Part shown: positions 1-8,300 of the stretch, piece by piece
How the letters are laid out: the number at the start of each line of letters is the position of its first letter
Numbering within the stretch: position 1 is the stretch's first letter
Source: a virus
Direction: 5' to 3' (one strand)
DNA length: 36,816 nucleotides
Virus record (IMG/VR): IMGVR_UViG_3300027801_000067
Span: 1-36,816 of that record
Position numbers and translations under genes: made by a program
Notes under the pieces: model-generated
What the model saw: only the letters and a program-made list of their open reading frames with translations
What the model was told of the DNA's origin: nothing
The model's database searches: none

Positions 1-187
1 CAGCAAAACCCTGATCTAGCAGTATAGAAATTACGTTATCTACTGGAGACTGTTGTGCTGGAGGTGCATTTTGTGAAGGTGGAGGGTAGTAATAATTCTG
101 GTCGAAATTTGGAGGTTCTGCTATTGCCACTATACTTACTAAGAGTAAGCTAATAGCAACTAAACTAAGGCTAATCGTCTTTATCAT
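1..187 (-). CDS. Small exported protein with signal peptide (truncated by window edge)
   Basis: The frame opens at the ATG at 187-185 and runs off the left edge, giving 62 residues without a stop. A Shine-Dalgarno sequence (AGGAGAAG) lies about 7 bases upstream, which supports this start. The N-terminus is a textbook Sec signal peptide: MIKT, then a hydrophobic core of about 18 residues (ISLSLVAISLLLVSIVA), then an AIA-type cleavage site before EPPNF at about residue 24. The mature part is rich in Pro, Gln, Asn and Tyr (YYYPPPSQNAPPAQQ). It has no lipobox cysteine, so an Rz1-like spanin lipoprotein is not supported by what is visible. It overlaps the upstream gene by 17 bases. By T7 synteny the area after the tail fibre genes holds lysis and terminase genes, so a lysis or envelope role is possible but only inferred. 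I do not recognise the family. Confidence 0.7.
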   Translation of the reverse strand, partial: MIKTISLSLVAISLLLVSIVAIAEPPNFDQNYYYPPPSQNAPPAQQSPVDNVISILLDQGFA

Positions 188-359
188 TATTTTCTTCTCC
201 TATATAAAAGTATTCTGGATCTAGTAATTGAACTGTTTTAGTATTTATAGGATTAGGTAAAGTCCATGTAACCTTATCTATTTGTGCTTCATTAGGAAGA
301 TTAAAGTCTGGAGTAAAATCAACTTCTAAACCAGACTCTAACTTTAGGTTTATTTTCAT
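171..359 (-). CDS. Hypothetical 62-residue acidic protein
   Basis: Complete small frame with ATG at 359 and a weak upstream GGA (CCGGAATTGC before the ATG). The protein begins MKINLKLESGLEVDFTPDF and ends in an acidic tail (EENNDKDD). It has no membrane segment, signal peptide or cysteine. Its 3' end overlaps the signal-peptide gene by 17 bases in another frame, which suggests translational coupling. I do not recognise it. Its position directly after the tail adhesin, on the transcribed strand and in a tight overlap, argues that it is real. Confidence 0.6.
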   Translation of the reverse strand: MKINLKLESGLEVDFTPDFNLPNEAQIDKVTWTLPNPINTKTVQLLDPEYFYIGEENNDKDD

Positions 360-424
360 TGCAATTCCGGAGTTGTACTTCTAGATTTCATGGTTGTATC
401 TGACCAAAATGTTACCACTTTTTG

Positions 425-471
425 TGACTACCCAACTGACTACCCAACTGACTACCCAACTGATTACCCAG
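425..471. repeat. 12-bp tandem repeat, about 3.9 copies
   Basis: TGACTACCCAAC is repeated exactly at 425-436, 437-448 and 449-460, followed by a degenerate partial copy (TGATTACCCAG) at 461-471. Read on the transcribed minus strand the period is four codons (Leu-Gly-Ser-Gln). The frame stays open and is continuous with the frame of the adhesin gene that ends at 535. Confidence 0.95.
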
Positions 472-480
472 TAGTTTGTG

Positions 481-519
481 GTCGAATATTTCGACTTCAA
501 AGCAGTCAAAACTTTTGAC
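481..519. other. Two back-to-back perfect dyads after the adhesin gene
   Basis: GTCGAATATTTCGAC (481-495; 6-bp arms, 3-base loop) and GTCAAAACTTTTGAC (505-519; 7-bp arms around one base, so a smaller real stem) lie 24 bp apart centre to centre. They share the pattern GTC-R-AA...TT-Y-GAC. On the minus strand they lie 15-55 bases after the adhesin stop codon. Neither is followed by a run of T, so an ordinary intrinsic terminator is doubtful. RNA processing signals, a factor-dependent terminator or paired operators remain possible. Confidence 0.6.
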
Positions 520-534
520 CAGTTCAATCGGACC

Positions 535-2637
535 TTATACTGCGTATCTGATTACTACGATTCCTGAACCACCTGCTCCACTAGAGTGTCCTGCTTCGCC
601 ATTCGCCCCACTAGCACCTCCACCACTTCCAGTATTAGCTACACCCGCTCCTCCTGTAGAACTGTACGAGCCTCCTGCTCCTCCAAGAGTTACTCCACCT
701 ACTGTTCCTCCTTCACGCCCTCCTGACTGTGGCATGTATTGTGAAGCACCTCCACCTGCTGCATAACCTTGTGCCACACCAGTACGATAAGCATTAGTAG
801 CACCATCACCACCTGCACCTCCATCTGCATTTGCTCCTGCTTCACCAGCACCACCTTTGCCACCGCCTCCACCTCCTGTAGTGCCATCACCCTCATTCGC
901 AGAACCAGTACCACCAGCAGACCCTTGACCTGATGTACCAGCCTGTCCTGAGTCGTCGTACGCGTAGCCTCCACCACCTGACCCAACTGCATTGCCGTTT
1001 GCATCTGTTGTTCGGGGAGAAGAGTTATTATATGCTCCCCCACCTCCACCTCCAAAGGCAGTACCACCAGAAATAATGGATACACTTGATGCATATCCAG
1101 ATAGTCCAGAATGACCATTCCACTGACTTTCACTCGCCGCCCCAGCGCCAACTGTAATAGTATATCCTTGATTAGTCACAGCAACTCCAGTTTTTTCTAG
1201 CATACCTCCTGCTCCACCTCCACCAGACCAATAAGTTCTGCCTCCAGAACCGCCACCACCAATGATTAGCATATCAACATTGAAAGCAGATGCAGGAGTA
1301 AATGTTCCACCAGTTAAAAATGTGTGAACCCTGTAACCAGAATAAGTTGTTATGGTTCCACCAGTTCCAGTAGGAACTGCCGCCAGTATTATATTAAATA
1401 ATCTTGGAGAGCTTTGTGCCTCTGCATCCGTTGCATTAACAGTAAAATTATATGTTGCCTGACTACCACTCATGGTTCCTGTAATATCACCAGTAGATGT
1501 ACTCATACTTAAACCAGTAGGTAATGCACCAGATATTATTGCATAAGAGGTTGCATTCGTTGCGGCTAGGTCTATTGTAGAGATTGTTTGAGCGAAAGTA
1601 TTTAAAACATTTCCAGAGGCAGTTGTCCATGCTGGTAAAGCACTATAGTCAACATTAATACTTGCCGACAAACCAGATGTATTAGTTACTACCAGACCAT
1701 CAACCTTAGTTCCTGCTGTCTTTGCAGGAGTACCTGTGACAGTAATCTGAGTTGAACTATCCCTTGTTACTGTACTTGGAGCAGTCCCATCAATAGTAAC
1801 AGTTGCGCCAGTTGAGAAATTTGTTCCTGTTATTACAAGGGTTTGTGTATTAAAGGTTAATGATACTGTTGCACTTGCAGTAGCAGTCGGTGTTATAACA
1901 AAAGAGGTAGTACCTGAAACTGACTCAACAGTAGTATTAAATGATAAAACCGCAGAGGCATTTGTTGCAGTTGCATTTGCAGAAAGTTCAAAAGATGTAT
2001 CAGTTATAATTGATAAAATAGTTGCTCTAGAAGGGACTCCTGTAAATTCGGATACTGTCATTCCAACTACAAGTCCAGTAGTAGATGCGGCTGTGACTGT
2101 TGCATCAGTATTAGTAAGACCACAAGTAAGATTATTAACAGGAGCAGAAATCCCTGTTCCCTTAACTACCTGCCCTACTGATGGCATAGTAGACCCAGGT
2201 ACTAATACTGTAGTGCTACTTTGAGTAGTACAACTAAGATTAAATTCACCTACAGTATCTAAACTAGTATCATCGCCCGGATAATTAAGTGAGGCAACTG
2301 TAGGAGTAGGTACTATTGAAGACCATCCCAAAGAGCCAAACTGTTGCAAAATGCCAAGAGTGGAATTGAAAATTATCATACCGACAACTGCTGTGACAGA
2401 AGCATTAGTTCCTCCAACCTCTCCAGGCCTGTTTGCCGTTGTAACAGAAGGAATCCCTATATGAGAACCAGTAAAAGTAGGACTAGCATTTGGTGCTAAA
2501 GGGAATCCTCCAGCAGTAGAATTATCATGGACTACAATAGTATCCTTATCGGTATCTACTGTTACTTCTCCTTCTGCTCCTGTAAAAGAACTATGTTGTA
2601 CAGTAGTTCCTCGTCTTATTTGTAATAATTTAGCCAT
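535..2637 (-). CDS. Glycine-rich tail adhesin / receptor-binding protein candidate
   Basis: A 700-residue modular tail protein. Residues 1-45 (MAKLLQIRRGTT..., AEGEVTVDTDKDTIVVHD) form an N-terminal segment common in marine phage tail proteins. Residues about 133-236 hold one partial and one full copy of the short beta module shared with two other tail genes here. Residues about 265-331 look like an IPT/TIG Ig-like fold (LVITGTNFSTGATVTIDG). Residues about 333-418 look like a putative Ig (He_PIG) domain (SGALPTGLSMSTSTGDITG). Residues about 456-700 are extremely glycine-rich with GGGG blocks and end in GSGIVVIRYAV, as in phage glycine-rich adhesin domains. The start has AAGGAT 7 bases upstream, and the AAGGAT overlaps the stop codon of the preceding fibre gene. 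Receptor binding is inferred from architecture and position. The reading frame stays open for 40 codons after the TAA. Confidence 0.85.
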   Translation of the reverse strand: MAKLLQIRRGTTVQHSSFTGAEGEVTVDTDKDTIVVHDNSTAGGFPLAPNASPTFTGSHIGIPSVTTANRPGEVGGTNASVTAVVGMIIFNSTLGILQQFGSLGWSSIVPTPTVASLNYPGDDTSLDTVGEFNLSCTTQSSTTVLVPGSTMPSVGQVVKGTGISAPVNNLTCGLTNTDATVTAASTTGLVVGMTVSEFTGVPSRATILSIITDTSFELSANATATNASAVLSFNTTVESVSGTTSFVITPTATASATVSLTFNTQTLVITGTNFSTGATVTIDGTAPSTVTRDSSTQITVTGTPAKTAGTKVDGLVVTNTSGLSASINVDYSALPAWTTASGNVLNTFAQTISTIDLAATNATSYAIISGALPTGLSMSTSTGDITGTMSGSQATYNFTVNATDAEAQSSPRLFNIILAAVPTGTGGTITTYSGYRVHTFLTGGTFTPASAFNVDMLIIGGGGSGGRTYWSGGGGAGGMLEKTGVAVTNQGYTITVGAGAASESQWNGHSGLSGYASSVSIISGGTAFGGGGGGAYNNSSPRTTDANGNAVGSGGGGYAYDDSGQAGTSGQGSAGGTGSANEGDGTTGGGGGGKGGAGEAGANADGGAGGDGATNAYRTGVAQGYAAGGGASQYMPQSGGREGGTVGGVTLGGAGGSYSSTGGAGVANTGSGGGASGANGEAGHSSGAGGSGIVVIRYAV
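1930..2250 (-). repeat. Shared beta module, copies in the adhesin gene
   Basis: Residues 171-236 of the adhesin (TDATVTAASTTGLVVGMTVS, then SFELSANATATNASAVLSFN) match the pattern GMxVxGxGIPxxTxIxxI...LSANA...LTF seen in tail tubular protein B and the tail fibre. Residues 130-170 (STTVLVPGSTMPSVGQVVKG, then TGIS) look like the first half of a second, truncated copy. Confidence 0.7.
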
Positions 2638-2646
2638 TGTATATCC

Positions 2647-5328
2647 TTATGGTAGTGTTCCAAAATCTAATTGAAGGTTGTTACCGCTAATAGTTCCTAC
2701 TTCGGTAAAATTATAATTGTTTGCATCTAATGCTCCTCCTAATTCTGGAGCTGTATCGTTTGCTAGAGAAGACAATCCAGTAGTTATTGCGGCAAATGCT
2801 GATCCAGTATGATACTTAATTACATTAGTACTTGTATCATACCATAAATCACCTGCAGTTGGAGTAGGTGAGGTAGGTGCAGTTCCAGATATTACATATT
2901 CATTTGCATATCTATTTACATTTCCAATACTATCTGCAACTGTTTCTATATCATCAATAACACCTGAAGCTCCTAATAAATCCATGTCAGTAATAACTGC
3001 TGGAATACCTAATAAAGCCATATCTGCTACAGCATCAACTGTACCTAATCGCTCAATTTCTGTCGCTTTACCAGCAACAACACCAATATCAACTGCATCT
3101 TCTGCAACAGCAGTAACATCTGCACCATTAGTTCCTAATCCAGCAACAATAGTTACATTACCATCAATATCAGCAACTTTAGTAACATTTGCGACTATAT
3201 CTGCTACCAATTTAATATTTCCTGTTGATGCATGGGCCATAGCAGAAGTTCCAAGTAAGGCTATACTACCTGTAGTTGCAGTTGCCATTGGAGCAGTACC
3301 TAATCGCTCAATTTCATCTTCTAAAGCGGCAACTTTCCCAATTTCATTTGTTACACTACTTGTGGTAACAGCAGTAGCTATTGAACCTAAATCTTCCTGA
3401 TAAATTATATTTCCTGCAACTATATTAATAGCATCTATATCACCTTGATTCGGTGTAGCTTGTTGCCAAAGTGAAGTAGTGGCATTATAAACATTCAATT
3501 CATTAGTATTTGTATTGAAATAAAGATCACCAGCATCAAGATTTGGTAATGGAAGATCAGCATTAGCGGCTATCCGATAACGATTAGCAAAGTCATTAAC
3601 AGTAGTTATATTATTTGCTACTGTATTAACTTGTGTTAAATTAGTATTTGTACCACTCTGAGTTGCAGTTCCATCATATCCTGCACCAAGTTTAGCAAGA
3701 TTACCTGTAGTAGCATGAGCCATTCCAGCAGTACCAAGTAAACCTATCTCTGTATCTACATCTGCAACTTTAGTTACATCTCCAGTTGTAATATTAGCAA
3801 CTTTAGTCACATCACCAGTAGTTATATCCGCTACTTTACTAACATCACCAGTTGTGATAATAGCTACTTTACTTATATCTCCTGCTGTAATATTTGCTAC
3901 TGTAGTAACATCTGCACCAGCAGTACCTATACCAGCAACAGTAGAAATATCAACTCCAGCAGTACCAAGAACAGCTAATTGTCCTATTTCAGTATCTATG
4001 GCGGCTACTTTACCAATATCTACTGCATCTGCTACTGCCGCATTAATATTTGTTTGTTCTGCACTTGAAGGAGTAAGGTTTTTCCAAGTAGCAGAACTTA
4101 TATCATAAACCTTCAATACATCATCTGTAGTATTAAAGTATAAAGCTCCATCTGCTAATGCGACCCCATCGTTATCTAATGTAGGGCCATCTTTAGTCCC
4201 ATTAAAAGTTCCATATATACCATGTCCAGTAAATGTAAGAGCTACAGTAGAAGAAGCACTAACTGCCGCCATATTGTCTGATATAACTATTGCAGTTCCA
4301 TCTATTGAAATAACATTAGGTACTGGAGAAGTTTCAATTCCTGCACCAACAACAATCTGTCCTACCTTTATATTTGTATTAGCTGATACTGTTATAGTAG
4401 AAGAATTTTTTGTCCATTGACCTGTAGGTGTAGGATTAGTACCTTGAGTCGCAGTATCTAACATTGATCCAAGATATTTATCATTAAATGCATCATACAT
4501 TACTGCTACAGCATCAGCAGAAGCGTTTGCAGAGGTTTCACTTAGTGCCGCATTTGCCGCATATTGCTTTGCACTAAAAAGACCTCCTGAAACTGCTGTT
4601 GTATCAGTAGTAGCCCAGTCTTTTGCTGATCCTACTGCTACAGTTGTTCCGATAGCATATTCTTTAGCTGAATATTCTGATCCATCAGTTTGAGCTACAT
4701 TATCAGTATAAGTATTTACTACAGCATTTACTTTTGTAGCCCAATCCGCAGTCTCTAATTTATAGTCCTCAGTATCTTCTTTGTATGCAATTGTAGCTAC
4801 TTCTGTTGCAGTTAATTGTCCAAAGTTTACTGCATCATTATCTGCAACTCCATCTGCAACATCTTTAATAACTTTACTATTTGCATCATATTTACCATCT
4901 ACATCTTCTCCAATAGAGAGTAAAGCAATGTCAATCGCTTCCTGAGCTACATGAATAGTTTGATTTGTACTGTTATCTAGGTCCTGTTCTCGTATAACAC
5001 TTCCTGGAGCAAACTCAACTGAAGTAGTAGATCTATTTGAAAGTCTTCGGATAACTACCGATTTATCAGCATCTACATTTGAAACTAAAGTTATTTTAGT
5101 AGGCTCTGTTAAACTATCTACATAGAAACCATGTGCTGTAGGAGACATACCAGATGCAGAAGATGCGGAATTGGCAGTACCATCTCCTACTAATACTGTA
5201 CCATCAGCAATGACCTCTAAAATTTCACCATTATCGGAATTAAATGTAGACTTTACCAGCACATATTCTGCATTTCCTGTACGAGGTAAAGTGTCGTAAC
5301 TAAATGGTCCTCGTCTAGATTCTGGCAT
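2647..5328 (-). CDS. Tail fibre, T7 gp17 type
   Basis: An 893-residue tail fibre. Residues about 1-170 match the T7 gp17 N-terminal tail-attachment domain (RRLSNRSTTSVEFAPGSVIR, then EQDLDN, HVAQEAID, GKYDANSKVIKDV, DAVNFGQL). The shaft, about residues 175-290, is Ala/Ser-rich like the T7 coiled-coil shaft. Residues about 302-369 are an inserted copy of the shared beta module. Residues about 430-530 and 660-800 contain short repeats (TTGDVTKVA and relatives). Three copies of a DLYFNT-T--LNVY-like motif occur near 395, 601 and 827. The C-terminus (PELGGALDANNYNF...) is not a T7-type receptor tip. The start has AAGGAAA upstream. As in T7, it follows the gp16-like gene. Host recognition probably involves this fibre together with the adhesin downstream. 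Confidence 0.92.
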   Translation of the reverse strand: MPESRRGPFSYDTLPRTGNAEYVLVKSTFNSDNGEILEVIADGTVLVGDGTANSASSASGMSPTAHGFYVDSLTEPTKITLVSNVDADKSVVIRRLSNRSTTSVEFAPGSVIREQDLDNSTNQTIHVAQEAIDIALLSIGEDVDGKYDANSKVIKDVADGVADNDAVNFGQLTATEVATIAYKEDTEDYKLETADWATKVNAVVNTYTDNVAQTDGSEYSAKEYAIGTTVAVGSAKDWATTDTTAVSGGLFSAKQYAANAALSETSANASADAVAVMYDAFNDKYLGSMLDTATQGTNPTPTGQWTKNSSTITVSANTNIKVGQIVVGAGIETSPVPNVISIDGTAIVISDNMAAVSASSTVALTFTGHGIYGTFNGTKDGPTLDNDGVALADGALYFNTTDDVLKVYDISSATWKNLTPSSAEQTNINAAVADAVDIGKVAAIDTEIGQLAVLGTAGVDISTVAGIGTAGADVTTVANITAGDISKVAIITTGDVSKVADITTGDVTKVANITTGDVTKVADVDTEIGLLGTAGMAHATTGNLAKLGAGYDGTATQSGTNTNLTQVNTVANNITTVNDFANRYRIAANADLPLPNLDAGDLYFNTNTNELNVYNATTSLWQQATPNQGDIDAINIVAGNIIYQEDLGSIATAVTTSSVTNEIGKVAALEDEIERLGTAPMATATTGSIALLGTSAMAHASTGNIKLVADIVANVTKVADIDGNVTIVAGLGTNGADVTAVAEDAVDIGVVAGKATEIERLGTVDAVADMALLGIPAVITDMDLLGASGVIDDIETVADSIGNVNRYANEYVISGTAPTSPTPTAGDLWYDTSTNVIKYHTGSAFAAITTGLSSLANDTAPELGGALDANNYNFTEVGTISGNNLQLDFGTLP
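3739..4011 (-). repeat. 11-residue tandem repeats in the fibre shaft
   Basis: Residues about 440-530 of the fibre contain consecutive 11-residue units: ITAGDISKVAI, ITTGDVSKVAD, ITTGDVTKVAN, ITTGDVTKVAD. This gives a degenerate 33-bp period in the DNA, with synonymous changes between copies. A related, more degenerate series (DIVANVTKVADIDGNVTIVA) lies at residues about 700-800. Such repeats are typical of trimeric beta-structured shafts. Confidence 0.85.
4222..4425 (-). repeat. Shared beta module, copy in the tail fibre gene
   Basis: Fibre residues 302-369 (STITVSANTNIKVGQIVVGA, then GIE; later IVISDNMAAVSASSTVALTF) follow the same pattern as the modules in tail tubular protein B and the adhesin. 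It interrupts the fibre shaft between the Ala-rich segment and the first LYFNT motif. Confidence 0.7.
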
Positions 5329-5330
5329 GA

Positions 5331-8300
5331 TTAATTTCCTTTTATTAAGTCTACTTGATTTTGAAGAGCAATATCTCTTGATAGTTGTATGTTATTTGGA
5401 TGTCCTAACATTAGTTTAAAAGCTGCTTCCTGATGTGTTTTTAAAATATCTTCTACTGTTTCTTTCATAATTCTTTTCTTTATAATCCATCTTGGATGAT
5501 TCATCATTCCTGTATCTAATTGATGAATTAAATCTTTCCATTTCTGACCTTTAAAGAATTGATGATTTAATTCTCCATTTTCAACTGCCCAAACAAACTT
5601 CTGTTCTGCAGAAAGATGTATTTTTTCTTTGCTTGCTGTTCCTGAATTATTTTTATTAGGAATTTTCCACCTTCTAGGATCATCATAAACAATACCTAAT
5701 CCAGTAATAAGATCAATAGTTTCTGAACGAACCGCTTCTTTAGGATACCACGGAAGAGCAAGAAGTTTAATACCTCTTTCTAGTTTATTTCTTGCAGTAT
5801 TAGGAAGATTCTTTAGCATACCTCCTCCAGGACCAACTAATGCAAATATCTTCTGTCCAACTTTAGGATATTCTACATTTGTTACATCCATAATTCTAAG
5901 ATTCTCAGCTGCATCTCTAAGAGCATCTGCAATCATTATTAATTCATACCACTTAGCTCCTTTTTTTGTACTAAATAAATTCTTTCTTTTTGCTCTTCGT
6001 TCTCTAATATCTGATGTACCTAATCCAACACTCAAAGATATATTTTCTTCTTCAGTAACATCATCTATAAAGAAATCGCTATCATCTTCAGAAAAAGTCT
6101 TGAATGTTCCTTGATCTGTAGTTTTATGAACACCTTTTCTAGCTGCTGAATAGAAAGAATTTACTGGATTTAGGAACTCTGTAAGAAAAGATGAAACTTC
6201 TTTTGATACACTTCCTGTTCCTACAGGAGAAAATCCTACAGGTAAATTATGAAGAAGATCTTTTATTCCTTGTGCCATTGGAATATCTAGTATCCAATTT
6301 CCAAAAGCATATCCAGTTTTCATTCTAATTTCTTTTATTAATTCTACTTCATCCTCATCAAAGTTCCCAATCATATTACCATCGACATCCATATATTTTA
6401 GATTCAATGCTTCGTCCATTTGTGAGTTATAAGAACCAATAATTGCTCCTAAAACAAGAGGAGCTTTTTGTATATCTAATCTAGCTAGTGGAAATGAAGT
6501 TAGTTTTCCAGTATTATGATCTTTTAGTAGTATCTCTGGACCTTGTAATCCTCTTACTTGTCTCATGAATCTTTGCTTAGGATCTCCTGCATCAATACCC
6601 TCCATGTATAATGTAGAGTCAGATACTTGTTTAGTTGTAGCTTCAATAGATTCTGCAGAAGGTAGAATTGTTCCACCACCAGGAGGACCATCATTAAGAG
6701 ATTCTCTTTCACCAGTCCAAGAACCTACTAACTGACTCACATCAAGAATATATTCATACCCTTGTTCTGCTACTTTAGATCCTAGTCCATATCCTATACC
6801 AAGCATCATAGTACCAGTTCCAAATTTTGCTACTGTCTCCTGTCTAAAAGCTTCATCAGTAGCCCAAAGTTCTCTTTGTTTTTTAGAAAGTCCAACTCTA
6901 GGTATTACTAATGGTCCTCTTTCCCATACTGATTCTTTGAAAATATTACTCATCGTTCTCATGAAAGATGCTTTACTAGTCAAGTATGTTGTAGCAATAT
7001 TTCCTGCTACTGAAACGGCTTTCTGAGCAATGTTTCCATCATGACCACCCCAATCAAAGGTTTTATTTTTTCCTTTTTCTAAACCTCGTACTAGAACTCC
7101 AGGTTTCTTTTGCATTAATCCTTGCTCTGCAATTAGAGCTGCTTTCTGTGCAATGTCTTCAGGAAGATTATTAAATACTTGGATATAGCGTTGCTGTATT
7201 CTTTTTGCCATCTCACCTTTAGAAATATTCTTTCCTTTTGCTAGGTTTCTTTCTATTGATTCGGCTCTAAGAACACTAAGTCTGTGCATCTCTCCTCGTT
7301 CAATAATATTTCTATAGAATGCATCCTGTGCTACAAGTCCTCTTCCAGCAGCAGAGTTTACTAATCCTGCAGTATTAGCAAGAAGTCTCATATATGCTCC
7401 AGCTTGAGACTTCATAATACCACTATCTGCTCCAAAGAAATCTATGAACATTTTCTCATTAATTCCACTTCCAATTTCCCATTCATCTTTACCAATGGTC
7501 ATCCTTACACCGCTACCTTGTTTCACAAATTGATCAGATAGTTCATGAGTATTCCTAGATACAGAAGAAGAATCCAGAGTTTTAAATCCTTTTACTGCAG
7601 CTGCTATGGCTCCTCTTTCCATTTTAAAATGTCCTCTACCTACAAATACTTCCAACAAAGCTTGTGTTCTTCCGAACATCTGTGCATTAGCAGCCGTAAA
7701 AGACATCCCTTCTCCTGTGCCAAATAATGCATTTGATGCTCTACCTACAAAAGGTACATCTTTTACATGCTTATTAAGTTTTTTACCTATTGCATTTAGA
7801 CCTGCAGCAGCATAAGTTTCTACTCCATTCTGCGCTCCCCACCAGAGGATTCCTAAAGAAGCAGAGGCTTGTGTCATTACATTACTTAATAATCCATTAA
7901 CAGCAGTTTGCTTTGCTCCCTCAAAAATATGGTACTGAGAACTGTGCCTAGTTAATTGATTTTTTAACTGTAGTGGATCTGTTGCTTCTCCTATATTTTT
8001 TGCGATTACTGCTAAAGTTGATCGTCCATCTAAGCCAGAATCCTTAGCTCCTGCAATTACATTATCAAGTACATGTTCAGGAGCAGCTAAAATAGCTCTT
8101 CGATTCTGAAGAGTACGAGCAATATTTCCTGCAACTTTTATATCTGTTTCCATTACACCTAAAAACTTGTAGATATCTAGATAATACTCTACAAATTCTG
8201 CATTTGTTGGATCAACTCCAGATTCAATAATATCATGTAATTTCTTAGCAGAAGTAACAAAGTGTTCTGACTCTTCAAATAAGTACTGTCTTAGGGCTGC

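Noticed and set aside
476-766. Plus-strand open frame of 96 residues, proline-rich
   Set aside because: It is the antisense of the glycine-rich adhesin (Gly codons GGN read backwards give Pro/Thr/Ala). It has no start signal and opposes all other genes.
699-1151. Minus-strand 150-residue frame inside the adhesin gene
   Set aside because: A low-complexity Val/Met/Leu shadow of the glycine-rich repeats in another phase, with no recognisable protein features or start signal.
2984-3400. Plus-strand 138-residue frame opposite the tail fibre repeats
   Set aside because: Mirror of the Ala/Thr/Val-rich repeats of the fibre. The open frame follows from the biased codons on the true coding strand.
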